Below are positions 1 through 9,689 of a stretch of DNA of 64,000 bases, in pieces. The notes under the pieces were generated by a model. That model saw only the letters and a program-made list of their open reading frames with translations. It was not told the DNA's origin and did not search any database. The position numbers were made by a program, and so were the translations under genes. Origin of the DNA: Eutreptiella sp. 'Long Island Sound 2002' (lineage: Eukaryota; Euglenozoa; Euglenophyceae; Eutreptiales; Eutreptiaceae); the NCBI GenBank assembly GCA_964036045.1, contig OZ038392.1, positions 31,747,087 to 31,811,086 of the forward strand, read 5' to 3'. The stretch's first letter is position 1; every line of letters begins with the position of its first letter.

Positions 1-87
1 GGCCCGCCTGAGGGGCCTGCTGCTGCTGGGTGGGCTGCTGCGCCCCAATAGGGCAGGGGTGGAATGACCAGTGCATGCCGTTGCACC

Positions 88-990
88 TCACGCACGGGTA
101 GGGGGGGGGGGCACGCGCGTCATACGTGCGCCCGGTACTGAACGCCGTGTACAGGGTCTGGTCTCCGTGGACAGAGAACCCCCCTGCCGGGCGCCCCCGC
201 GGTGCCTGCGGCTGAGCCACCGGCGGCTGCCATTGCGGTTGCGACTGCTGGGAGGACTGGGACTGGGATTGCTGGTTGTTGCATTCGCGCGCCCAGTGGC
301 CGCCTCGGATCTCAGGAAAATGAAGAGCGTCTCCACCACCTGACACTGCCACGCGTAGTGCAACTGCATGTTCGCAACGCGCTGCAGCTCGCCCAGGGAT
401 AGCTGTGGTACCGAGGGGCCCCGCAGTTGCGCCAAACGGGCCTCAAGTACAGCGATCTCAGCCCGAACGGGATCAGTGGTCTGCGGGCCCTGTCCACGCG
501 GCGCCGCGCCCTGTGTGGGCGCCTGGGCTGGGTGATTCACATGACGCCATTCCCCAGCTACGACATTCAGCTTCCAGCGGGCGTGGGTTTCGTAAAGCCC
601 CATCATCAGGAGCGCTTCATGCGGCTCCACCGACGGGGCAGCCCATGCTGTGGCGACATCCACACCTGCCTGGTTGAGACCTCGGTGCATCAACTCCACG
701 TGGTATTCACCGGCCCTCTTGGCAGCCGCATCATCGCTGAGGAAGGCCTGGAACGTGGCTGACACGTGGTCCCTCCACAGAGACCATCGCTCGTACGACT
801 CACTGGCAGCCTGCGGCATGTCGACATCTCCTGCAAAAGCGCATTTAGTGCGCTTAGCGCGCGGTTGGTCTTGCGCAGGCCGTCCAGCGGGGGCTGCCGC
901 GCCACCCAATGCCGCCTCGTAACCCGCTCCAGACGCCTCCTCGGCTTCGTGAACCAGCGACTCCAACTCATTTGGCGACGGGTGAGACAT
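88..990 (-). CDS. gag-like ORF of a repeated element (3' end off or near window edge)
   Basis: Unrecognised protein of about 300 residues that I infer to be a gag-like structural protein of a retroelement. I chose the ATG at 990 (MSHPSPNELE...) because the 19 residues upstream of it are hydrophobic and look like leader noise; the frame stays open to 1047. The first 60 residues are Ala/Glu-rich, followed by a basic patch (RAKRTKC). A conserved central block (YERW, LWRDH, EYHVELMHRGLNQAG, THARWKLN) is followed by a predicted helical block (VLEARLAQLRG). A tract of 11 G at 101-111 shifts the frame near the end. In the neighbouring frame, just past the tract, lies a Cys/His cluster (PCVRCNGMHWSFHPC), which resembles a degenerate zinc knuckle, and then a Gln-rich stretch runs off the window. 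A decayed copy lies at about 33.6-32.98 kb. The repeated copy argues for a mobile element rather than a host gene. The gag assignment is inference. Confidence 0.5.
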   Translation of the reverse strand: MSHPSPNELESLVHEAEEASGAGYEAALGGAAAPAGRPAQDQPRAKRTKCAFAGDVDMPQAASESYERWSLWRDHVSATFQAFLSDDAAAKRAGEYHVELMHRGLNQAGVDVATAWAAPSVEPHEALLMMGLYETHARWKLNVVAGEWRHVNHPAQAPTQGAAPRGQGPQTTDPVRAEIAVLEARLAQLRGPSVPQLSLGELQRVANMQLHYAWQCQVVETLFIFLRSEAATGRANATTSNPSPSPPSSRNRNGSRRWLSRRHRGGARQGGSLSTETRPCTRRSVPGARMTRVPPPPTRA

Positions 991-1060
991 GACACAAGAA
1001 GAGAGAAAACAAAAGAGAAACACAACGGGATCTGGTCCCGTACTCAAAAGAACACTTCAC

Positions 1061-1162
1061 CCAGCGCGCTACCTTTCAATTAACTATCCCGACTTCAGCC
1101 CCAGATTTACCCTCTCATGGGGGGAATCTTTGCACTGCGCGCGCACTGCGCGCTACTTTTAG
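1061..1162 (-). mobile_element. GC-rich terminus of DDE transposon family
   Basis: Read on the minus strand, this is the terminal segment that follows the transposase 3' region. It has two 11-bp units beginning CACT (1133-1153), then a run of Cs and the conserved block containing CTGAAGTCGGGATAGTTAA. The same block recurs at about 2.50, 23.57, 48.13 and 48.34 kb. It abuts the gag-like ORF. Confidence 0.7.
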
Positions 1163-1281
1163 ACTATGTTCCCCCGGAAGAGCCCCCAAGCACACCCCTT
1201 GGAAACGCCCTTAGAATTAGGTCACCCAAACTACCCCAGCTCAAGAAAGTTGCAAACCACCTTCCCTTCACATAACACACA

Positions 1282-1842
1282 TCATGCACATCTGGAAAGG
1301 CCATGAACAGCGCATTGGTAGCCACCCTCAAGAACACACAACTGTCTTTCTGGTCCATTGACAACTAAGTACACATTGAGAATACGCAACTTGTGTGCAC
1401 AACATGACACAGTTGCAGAATCAAAGAAATGCCACACTGTCACATGTGCAGGTACGTGTTCCCATGGACCATATGGAGGGTACCGTACCTGTCTTCGAAT
1501 CAAAAATTGCTGCAAATGCAAGAGTACATGCTACAAGTGCTCAATGCGTGCCCTATAGAAACCATGACCATCGTTGTACTCCTTTTGCCGCTCGGTCAAC
1601 GTCTTTCGACCGATAAATGGCCATGCCACATGGAGGCGCCCCTTGTATGCACCATCCATGGAGCCAATCTCATAATCAATATAATGCCCCTTGCTCCTTT
1701 TCGGCCCTTCGCGATCCCAAATGAGAACATCCGCCGATGTCCCCGGGGCCAACGGACAAATCCAAACGATGTTGCCCAAGCTGTCAATGGCAACCGTAAC
1801 TTTGTATACGCACCCGGCGTATTTAGGATTAAACAAGACAAT
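1282..1842 (-). pseudogene. DDE transposase fragment (copy 1), 5'-truncated
   Basis: A fragment of a PIF/Harbinger-like (DDE_Tnp_4 type) transposase. Residues decode from about 1836: a beta-strand block (KVTVAIDSLGNIVWICPLAP), the second catalytic Asp region (GTSADVLIWD), the HVAWPFIGRK block, and the third acidic residue in the helix YRARIEHL, followed by a premature stop near 1531. The next block (QQFLIRRQVRYPPYGPWEHV) resumes in another frame at about 1480. Against the copy at 32.24 kb, this one has lost about 85 bp just after the catalytic helix and most of the C-terminal cysteine module. The upstream junction at about 1842 is abrupt and joins a different repeat block, so the N-terminal half is missing. 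It cannot be active. Confidence 0.8.
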
Positions 1843-2136
1843 CAGAAGTCAAAACCTAGGCCAAGGGTCACCATGATGCACCACGCAACAAAGCGTGGAT
1901 TCAAAGATTGTCCCGGTTTCCTCAATAGCACCGGAAGGTTGGGGCCCAAAAGAGGGCGGAAATGCTACGTCACCCCTGCATTCTCGGGGGTCCCCAAAAG
2001 AAGGCGAACAAAATCAGAAGTCAAAACCTACGCTAGGGGTCACCATGATGCCCCTAGGGGCCCCTAGTATCACAAAGTATGGGTCTCTAGTACGGCCAGA
2101 CGCCCAAATAGTTGCACTGCGCGCGCACTGCGCTTA
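1843..2136 (-). repeat. Transposon-family block A (subterminal repeat)
   Basis: Noncoding repeat that recurs at 2.66, 3.51, 22.5, 22.98, 31.8 and 47.46 kb. Diagnostic pieces on the minus strand are ACTATTTGGGCG, AGGTTTTGACTTCTGATTTT and GGGGACCCCCGAGAATGCAG, and the block ends in two 11-bp units beginning CACT (2115-2133). Within it, the segment with AAAACCTA and GGTCACCATGATG occurs twice (about 1850 and 2025), indicating an internal duplication or nested insertion. Confidence 0.75.
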
Positions 2137-2400
2137 AGGCTCCCCCATGGAGAAGCCCCCCAAGTAGACCACGTTGCACTGCACACCTTCTCTACAAAGC
2201 ACGTTGCATAATAAAGCAATATCTGTGAATTCAACAACTCCAAATGTCATTTGTATTGTACTTAACAAACAACATTGGTCCCACAAGTGTGAGTGTCAAT
2301 GCATTCAGCACAACAATGCTCTTCACACTCACCACAAACTGTGATGGTGGAATGCTTCTGACAACACAACACACACACTTTTGCCTCATCCTGCCTCATC
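2137..2400 (-). pseudogene. DDE transposase C-terminal cysteine module and 3' UTR
   Basis: On the minus strand this decodes the C-terminal end of the transposase family: CxxC-like start, KHSTIT, CGEC, CCAEC, IDTHTC and a TAA stop near 2275. It is followed by the shared 3' noncoding tail (TTGAATTCACAGATATTGC, then GTGCAGTGCAACGTGGTCTA). Nothing of the catalytic core is attached, so this is a short relic. The six-cysteine spacing matches copies at 19.25, 32.56, 47.35 and 47.88 kb. Confidence 0.75.
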
Positions 2401-2449
2401 TTGCCTCGTCTTGCGTGGTGGCCGAGTTGCTTTGGTCAGTCCAAACATG

Positions 2450-2655
2450 GGGGGAATGTTTGCCCGGCGCGCGACTTTTGTATTAATTATCCCGACTTCA
2501 GCCCTAGATTTACCCTCCCATGGAGAAGCCCCCCAAGTAGACCACGTTGCACTGCACACCTTCCCTACAAAGCACGTTGCAAAATAAAGCAATATCTGTG
2601 ACTTCAACCACTCCAAATGTCATTTGTGTTGCACTTAACAAACAACATTGGTCCC
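2450..2655 (-). mobile_element. DDE transposon 3' tail and terminus
   Basis: A second copy of the 3' noncoding tail and terminus directly downstream of the previous relic. It retains only one of the two 11-bp GC units (CCCGGCGCGCG at 2463-2473), the second apparently lost. The body matches 2137-2275 closely, so the two relics are stacked copies of the same end. Confidence 0.75.
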
Positions 2656-2840
2656 CAACAAAGGGAACAAAATCGGAAGTCAAAACCTACGTCGGGGGTC
2701 ACCATGATGCAGCACGCAACGAAGCGTGGATTCAAAGATTGTCCTAAGTGCGCCCCTTAGCGCACCCCCTAAAAGGTCACCGGTGGGGCACGGGTCCAAA
2801 AAGATGCCCGGCGCGCGCCCGGCGCGCTAACGTTCCCCCA
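2656..2840 (-). repeat. Transposon-family block A with intact double 11-bp terminus
   Basis: Contains the GTTTTGACTTCCGATTTTGT segment, a block with AAGCGTGGATTCAAAGATTG also seen near 1890, and CACCGGTGACCTTTTAGGGG. It ends in CCCGGCGCGCG-CCCGGCGCGC (2807-2827) followed by TAACGTTCCCCC. Confidence 0.75.
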
Positions 2841-2945
2841 TGAGCCGGGACATGGTCCCATGGTCCAGAGGGGGGGAGGGGGGGGTGACGCACCTGCCTA
2901 CAAATGCAAAATTAGGTAAAATGCAACAAAATACGGACTGACTGG
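2841..2945 (-). pseudogene. DDE transposase fragment (post-catalytic segment)
   Basis: Decodes on the minus strand as a short piece around LHFTQFCICRQVRHP and WDHVP, equivalent to the segment after the catalytic helix in the copy at 32.24 kb. It is about 30 codons long and frame-damaged near the G-rich run at 2870-2884. Confidence 0.6.
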
Positions 2946-2989
2946 TGCAACTCATTGGGGCCGCCACGCGGGATGTTCGTAACCAAGCC

Positions 2990-3510
2990 CTAATGCCAAA
3001 AGCAAGCAAACAGCTGCTCAAAGCGTGCCCTATACCACCCGTGCACGTCATTGTAAAATTGTTGGCGGGCCGTCAAAATGCCAATCTTTCTTCCAATGAA
3101 TGGCACAATGACATGAATCCGGCCTTTAGAAGCACCATCATGGCCCCCAACTTTGAAATTAAAGAAATCACCTTGGGTACGAGAAGGTTCATACCCATCC
3201 CAAATCAAAATATCAATTGATGTCCCGGGGGCCAGGGGGCAAATCCATATGATGTTGCAAATGTTGCAGATCCATATCGTGTTGCCCAACATATCAACGG
3301 CAACAGTCACCTTATAAACATGTGATGCATACCGTATATACCCATAGGATTCCACACGTCGGCACACCATATCCCGCGAATGGAACCGATGGGCATGGAG
3401 TCTATGAAAGGCATCATAAAGAATGGAAAATGGGGACAATGGTTGAAAAGATCCAACCTGTCGGCCCACCGAATCTTTTGAACAACATGGTTAAGGTATT
3501 CGCGAACTCT
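2990..3510 (-). pseudogene. DDE transposase fragment (copy 2), with first catalytic Asp region
   Basis: The most N-terminal coverage of this transposase family in the window. One frame (about 3510-3330) gives YLNHVVQKIRWADRLDLFNH and then IDSMPIG, the expected first catalytic Asp. After a frameshift near 3325 another frame gives VYKVTVAVDMLGNTIWIC, then CPLAPGTSIDILIWD (second Asp) and VPFIGRK. It ends with YNDVHGWYRARFEQLF, where the Glu of FEQLF is the third acidic residue, and a stop at 2990. A short duplication inserts ICNICNI between strand and loop, and is visible as a repeated GATCCATAT at about 3243-3275. All three DDE regions are identifiable but the gene is broken. A host role is unlikely. 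Confidence 0.75.
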
Positions 3511-3655
3511 CAAAGTATGGGTCTCTAGTACGGCCAAACGCCCAAATGGTTGCACTGCGCTAAATGCGCCTCCTTCATGCACCCCCTAAAAGGTTACCGG
3601 TGGGGCACGGGTCAAAAAAGATGCCTAGCGCGCGCCCAACACGCTAACGCTCCCC
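3505..3655 (-). repeat. Transposon-family block A terminus
   Basis: Contains the segments TCTCAAAGTATGGGTCTCTA, CGCCCAAATGGTTGCACTG and CACCCCCTAAAAGGTTACCG, then a degenerate double 11-bp terminus (CCTAGCGCGCG-CCCAACACGC, 3624-3644), TAACGC and a C run. Confidence 0.7.
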
Positions 3656-3659
3656 CCAA

Positions 3660-5985
3660 GCCCTTAGAAGCACGACCCGAAAGGGCCTGTCAATGGAAAC
3701 CTTGCGTAAGATGACTTTCCGATTGTATATATTGTTGAGGGGGTTCCACTGCATGACACATGCAGCGTGTATGGTGTCACCGGCACATCACGACACACAC
3801 TTTCGTCAATGTCTTATCTCTGTACATTACTGCAGAACACACACCACCAAAAACTCCCAACCAGCAGTAACTAAATGTACGTTCCCCGTGTACTGCAACT
3901 TTGCACGGTGCAGTACCTTTACGCCGGGCCTTGCTACATGACATTGTGTACCAAATTCAAAACAAAATTCTCAGCTCAGTTTCAACTTACTTCTTTGAGC
4001 ATGGTGCGCGTATATAGTGCACCATTTTCGGCACACACAAGATACGGGGATATGGATAGGGAGGGAGAGATGGCACGGGGTGAGACCAAATTTCATTGAG
4101 AGAAATTGAACGGATAGAATGACAAACAAACATGTGAAGCTTCAAAAGCAAAAAGGCAATGCACTCCACAGTCTGAATTGCGTACATCCTTATTCAGAAC
4201 AGACCTGACCTGGTTGCACCTCATGGAAAAAATGTGACCCAGTCGACGACACGCTCCGACATACATACAGTCAGACAAAATGTAAATCTCAATTAAAAAA
4301 AAAAATTGGGCCTGCAGGGCCGGGGCCCATATTTGGCACGGGGGGCCGGGTCTTTTTTTGGGAGGCGTTCTGATATGTGTGCAGGATTGTATGGCACCAC
4401 AAATCAATGGACACCAGCCAGTTCTTCAACGATTCGGGCACCAGTGAGCAGCCTCGTTTCCTCTTGGCACCTACACAAACCAGTGTCCTTTCCAAAATCA
4501 ACAACCCCTCCTGGATCCCTAGTTCTTTGGGTGGTGGGGGCGTGCAGGGGGGGGGGGGGGCGTGCATCCTCCCTCTGCCATGCGGTATCAATGCAGGTTT
4601 TCAGGGGTTCCACCAGCTGTGCTCGGGCGCACCTGGTGTAGATTGGTTTCACTGGTGCACTTCGGTGGGGCAGCACAAGCTGAAGCAGACTTCTCGTGTG
4701 CCAAGAGGGCAATCCAACCGTAATTTGAAGCTCAGGGAACACCTCGGCATATGAGGTTTCGGGAGGAGAGACTAACCTTCCCTCCTTCCGACGACTTGTT
4801 GAGGAAAACAGCAAACAGCCAACAGCTTGGCCTTCGGTCACTGTGTGACTTGGTGACTGGTGGCTAGTGAAATGGGACCACATGGAGAGTACATGCGATC
4901 ACCAGGGCGTGCTGGGAAAACTCCCAACACCGACATCCCCTCTTATTCTGTCCGTCAGTAAATTCCGCATGGTTGAGACCTCTGGCCATCAGACAAGCTG
5001 CATGAAGGAGAGTGCATAATGAGCTGCATCATATATACTGACAAGATTGTGTGTTTCAGTGACATTCTTGTAATTGACTGCACATCTGACAACCCTCTGG
5101 GATCGCAAAGACCGGTGCAACCACCGCATCTAGAGAACTAAGGGGGGAAGGAAAAGCCTGAGTGTCCTGTGCTGGTCGGTGACACTTGACCTGCGTGCTG
5201 GGCGCTGGTTATGACGAGGAATGGACGTTTGGTTTATCGCACTTGCAGTGGGCCAGACTGCAGCGGTGGAGGGGGGGGGGGATAGTCTCGGGTCCGGGAA
5301 TCTCAGGAGACGAAACTCATTAGATACCCAAGAAACGGGGTGGATTTAAAAGGAACGTGACCAACAGCAAACTTTTTTCTCTCCAGTGGATAACTCTGAA
5401 CCCCCGCACGACTTCGTGATAAATATGGAGAGAACAAAACGAGAGAACTGGGTTGCAGCCAGACAGCTGTGTGAAATTTGTGGGCTGTGCCGGCGGAGCG
5501 AGGGTTCTGGGGCTGGTGTGGATCACTGCACCATTCCGGAGGGACAGAAAATACCATTAGGGCTGTAGGTATGACTACATGTGCACCAAAATGATGAAAG
5601 CCTGACTGCATCGGTACCATCGGAAATCGAAGAGGGCTCAGGATTGCATCTTCCAGCTGTACAGGGCCAGCTGTTGGTGTTTGACATGGCTGAAAGAGCT
5701 TGGGAGCTGAGGATAGGGAAAGATTTGCTTCGTTTACGCTGTCTTCAACTGTATTGGCTCCAGGAGTTGACTCAAAAATGGTCCAGAAAGGGCAGCTGAT
5801 ACACGGCGTGCTGCCCGTAGTTGCCACACATCACTGCCATCTGCGGGCTGCGGTACCGCTCTTGGTGCCTGCCTCAAAGAAACATGGCAACACGCTTGAC
5901 GTGCGAACAATGGTGGAGAACAACTTAATATAGGCTACAACTGCTCACATATGAGGGCACGTTCCAGAGTTATCCGTCTCAGGCT
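3660..5985. other. No recognisable gene
   Basis: About 2.3 kb without a credible coding region. It holds poly-A and poly-G/C runs (11 A near 4300, 12 G near 4550, 10 G near 5271). The short open frames on both strands lack recognisable motifs. Confidence 0.5.
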
Positions 5986-5990
5986 CGACT

Positions 5991-6350
5991 GTAAAGGGAA
6001 ATAGGCTTGACGATGGTGCCCAAACATGGCCAATCCATGTGCCATTGCGATGACGGATTGCCACGCAGTCGAGATAAGCACGGGCTCCGAAAACAAAGGG
6101 AGCGTTGGAAACGCGCACGTGTGCTGTGGGGTACAGACGGTGTTGGGCACCGGAAGGCGTCATCCGTCTGATGCTCGAATGTCTGTGAAGGGAAATAGGC
6201 TTGACGATGGTGCTCAAACATGGCAAATCCTTGTGCTACTGGGATAACGGGTGGCCACGCAGGGGCTCCGCAAACGAAGGGAGCGTTGGGGGCGCGCGTG
6301 CAGTGTAGGGCGCCGGGACATCGGTTAAAATCATCAGTCTGCAGACAAAC
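5991..6350. repeat. Two-unit 194-bp direct duplication
   Basis: Two diverged tandem copies start at 5991 and 6185, both opening with GGGAAATAGGCTTGACGATG and both containing AACGAAGGGAGCGTTGG or a close variant. A third partial unit is suggested upstream by TTATCCGTCTCAGGCTCGA (about 5969), which resembles the end of unit 1. The minus strand is open through both units, but composition and lack of motifs do not establish coding. Confidence 0.7.
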
Positions 6351-8183
6351 CGGCGCTAACCAGAGCACCGCCGTACGGCTCGTGTGGTCTGTTGCTTTGA
6401 CACGCTCAGGAACAGGCACACTAGACCGCGAACCGTAATCGGCACTCTTGCGAGAATTGATCGTAAATGCTGACGCCCACAAGCTGAACCCATGTCCCAG
6501 GGGACCTCTGATTTTCCTTTGTCACCGAAAACCATCTGACGCCCTCAGGGGGGCGGTACCAAATATATCATCAACATCCTGTATGCAGGAATGTTTTGAT
6601 CGTCGCATAAAACTGTGTTGGTTTTGGAGGCTCTGCGCCTCTTCAAGTGTTGTTCAATCAGGAGGAACCCAGTCGCGCGCATGCGGGGTACGTGGGTGTG
6701 ACATGGACCCTTGAGGCCCCGTCCCACCATGCGGTGCCACCAAACTCGGCTGAGGCCGGTGGGCTGTGTGCCATTGCGATTCGCAGCTTCTGTTGGGTGT
6801 CCTTCAGTGCAGGGTTTATCATCCGAGGAGTTGTTGACCACAGCAGGCGGGCGCACCTGGGTTTCCGCTTTACTTGAACAGCGGTGCACAAAACAGTCGA
6901 GAGACCAGGACTAAAATCCAAATCTAATCCAAAACGCCGACAGAGGTGGACCATTTTACCACACATGGAACAGGGGTGAATGAGGAGGGCAGCAGAGCGA
7001 TCCCCGAAATTGAATAACTCGCGTTTTCCGAGAGAAACCAACCAAAACACACCTCAGCAACATGGCAGACCACAGGGAGTTCCAATCTATCCTCCCACTG
7101 GGGCCAATTCCTGCTTGCCTTTCCCCCAGATGTCAACCTTACAAACGTCAACGGTCCGTCTTGTGTGGGATGCTGAAGGGGGGAAAGGTGGGAGCTGCAT
7201 CGGGCGGGAAACGGGAAACGCTTATTAAGCACGGGAGCAAGGAACCCAAGGAAGCCAACCTTGAATCCGTGGATGGAATCTTGCGAGGTCTCTTCAGAAA
7301 GTGGGGTAAACGATGCATCGTGTGGGGGGGTGGCATGTGTGTGTGTGTGGGAGGGGGGGGGGAAAGTGTTTTCCGTGGAGCGGTAGTTGGCCTTGACTCC
7401 AGACCTTGCATACCTGCTCGAGGGGGGGTGTCCATGGTATCACGACCGACTAGCGAAGTATGGCCCCTGTGGACGCTTCCAATGGAAGTCCGCCACATGG
7501 GCATTTGGAAGATGCAGCAGCTGTTACTGAGTGATAAATGAGACATTCGCAGGGAAAAAGCAAACTGCGGAAAATTCAAAAATGGAGCTGTCATCTTCTT
7601 CTGTCTTGCAGTCCTCCTGGAAAGGATACGACACCTGTCGTATCTCGCCGGAGGTTTGCGGGCGTGCGAAAGTGTGGAAAAAGCGCCACCCGAGATCCTG
7701 CCCTGCGATGGGCAATTTACCGCACGCCTGCCTGCGTTGACGGATCTCCACTGCGCTCGAGGCGTAGTTTGACCCTTCAGTGGAATTCCCAAAGGGCGAC
7801 TGGGGTGGAACCACTCGAAGAACAATCCTGCAGACTGGAGTTGAAAAGTAGGACAGGGTTCAACGTTTGAAATCACATACACAGCACGCTTAGTGTTTGC
7901 TGTTGTGACCGCTTTGCAGTTACGAACCTGCCAACCGACTCGGACAGGAGGGAGAGCGCGGTTCAGAAATATTACGGGGTGCAAGAGAAATGAAGAAATG
8001 TACCCTGTCCCACGGATGAGCACACTGAGGGAAGAAAATGATATAGGCCACTGGAAACTCTCTTAGGGCTATCGTCGGCTGAACTCGTGAACCGGGGATT
8101 ACCCAGTGTCGCCCCGGCCCGAGTGCCGCGAACCTCTTTTTGAAGGTGTCGTTGGCGGCAACAACCTCCCCAAATGGCAGCGA
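6351..8183. other. No recognisable gene
   Basis: Contains a GT-rich/poly-G patch near 7320-7370. An 876-bp open frame on the minus strand (7148-8023) has no motif that I recognise and overlaps low-complexity sequence. I do not call it a gene. Confidence 0.45.
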
Positions 8184-9569
8184 TCACAATACAAACCGCA
8201 TGGGCCGCTTGCTCGGTGGCTTGTTCTTCCGTCCAGGATGCACTGGGGCAGGGTTCAAACCTGGGCCGAAGAAGCCTGGGAAGCCATCTCTGAAGCCAAA
8301 TTGCGTGGCAGTACTTGCACCGGTTGATGTCTGAGGCTTGTCTGCAGCATGCAGGTGAGGGGACGAGTTGAATGCACCCACTGAGGGTCCGGCCTTACAA
8401 GACACGTCTTCCATAGCAACAGTCAGCTCGTCGGCCCCCTCAGCGCTGCTGGAGGTATGTTTCAAGTAAGTCTCCAACCGGCCACTCGGAGCTCCACTGT
8501 CGACGAAAGGGGACACACGGTCAAAACTCATCATCAAAGCTGTCAGTGGCGTTAACGGAGACCATGGATAGTAATCCGTGTGCTCGGAATGTACACCAAG
8601 CCGGGAAACTTGGGGCTCAGCGTTGCCTTCCATCCTTTCCACGAAGGACGGTCCTGGTGCGACAGGGGTCTTGGGGGTCTTGCAAGCCAACACATCCGTC
8701 ATAGTCGGCAGGAAAGCTTCAGCTGTTGCTCCCAAGGCGAGCAAAGGGGTGAAATCTGGGGATTTGGGAGCTTCTTCGGGAGCCTCTTCCTCTCTGTCTG
8801 GAGCAGTCGCAAGCAAAATCTCAGGGCCGCTTGGGACCGGAAGTGCTGTCGTGCTCAAGTGAAATGGTGCGGGTTGCAGTCTCGGATCTTCGCTATCGAC
8901 GAATGGAGCACCAGTCGTACCCTCTGGTCCACGCAAACTGCTCCAGAATTCTCGGCAGAGGTGGATATTTTTACAGTCGACTCCATAACGGCACTGATTC
9001 AGTTGATGCAGGTTGCAGATCCGTGAACTCACAACGTGCAGGACACCCCTGATTTGGTAGGGCTCTCGCAAGTATTTATCCCAGTACGTCGTGATTGCAA
9101 CCGCGTGAGAAGGAAAACGAACTGATGCCCCACGACCCAACTTGATTTCGAGAGGATGCTCTTCGAGCAACTTCCGCACGTCTGTTCTTCCAGAGGCAAG
9201 GTCACCGTGCCGCAAACAGCAGTTGGACGGTGGCGCCGCAGCCAACGCCTTCCGAAGGTTCTTCATGTGCGACCTCTTGACGTGAATTTGGTTACACTTG
9301 CTGCCGGCGTTGCATCGCCCCTCTTGGTACAATAAACACAGAGAAGGTGGGTGAGGGTGGTTGACTTGATATCGAGCAATACCCTCCGTTCTCACCAGCT
9401 TCTTACAGTCGATCCAAAACCGCCCCAGGTGCTTCAGGTGCGGGTCGATGACTGGCAGAGCTCCCTCGCGGGGTTGGAACAGCGAGGCGAGCAGCGGGCT
9501 GGAAGTGAGAGGCGTAGCTGCGACACGGGGCTGTGCCATAGGGGCGACAGAAGTGTTCAGAGTGGACAT
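8184..9569 (-). CDS. Single-exon protein with two CCCH zinc fingers
   Basis: Predicted 461-residue protein starting at the ATG at 9569 (MSTLNTSVAPM). The frame stays open 38 residues further upstream, but that part is Cys/Val-rich and more likely untranslated. Two zinc fingers of the C-x7-C-x5-C-x3-H type are visible: C78, C86, C92, H96 (LCLLYQEGRCNAGSKCNQIH) and C185, C193, C199, H203 (ICNLHQLNQCRYGVDCKNIH), the second followed by LCREFW. Between them lies a basic/helical region. The C-terminal 250 residues are Pro/Ser/Thr/Ala-rich with acidic patches and probably disordered, ending in a basic tail. CCCH fingers of this spacing usually bind single-stranded RNA, so a cytoplasmic or nuclear mRNA regulator is the likely role (inference). 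The layout, with a finger followed directly by LCRE, resembles lineage-specific CCCH proteins of protists. No frame damage is seen and the coding strand is uninterrupted. Confidence 0.75.
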   Translation of the reverse strand: MSTLNTSVAPMAQPRVAATPLTSSPLLASLFQPREGALPVIDPHLKHLGRFWIDCKKLVRTEGIARYQVNHPHPPSLCLLYQEGRCNAGSKCNQIHVKRSHMKNLRKALAAAPPSNCCLRHGDLASGRTDVRKLLEEHPLEIKLGRGASVRFPSHAVAITTYWDKYLREPYQIRGVLHVVSSRICNLHQLNQCRYGVDCKNIHLCREFWSSLRGPEGTTGAPFVDSEDPRLQPAPFHLSTTALPVPSGPEILLATAPDREEEAPEEAPKSPDFTPLLALGATAEAFLPTMTDVLACKTPKTPVAPGPSFVERMEGNAEPQVSRLGVHSEHTDYYPWSPLTPLTALMMSFDRVSPFVDSGAPSGRLETYLKHTSSSAEGADELTVAMEDVSCKAGPSVGAFNSSPHLHAADKPQTSTGASTATQFGFRDGFPGFFGPGLNPAPVHPGRKNKPPSKRPMRFVL

Positions 9570-9689
9570 TATTCGTAAAAGCTGAAGCAAGGCAAAAACG
9601 TTCGAGTGCTCACCTTCGGATGAACGAAAGCAAGCGCCACAACGACACACACACCAGACGCACACAGTTTCATTCACGGACATCTTTCA

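Noticed and set aside
7148-8023. 291-codon minus-strand open frame
   Set aside because: Crosses a GT/poly-G low-complexity patch and shows no domain; likely fortuitous.
8240-8270. tRNA B-box-like GGGTTCAAACCTGGG
   Set aside because: It lies inside the coding region of the CCCH gene, with no A box or cloverleaf.
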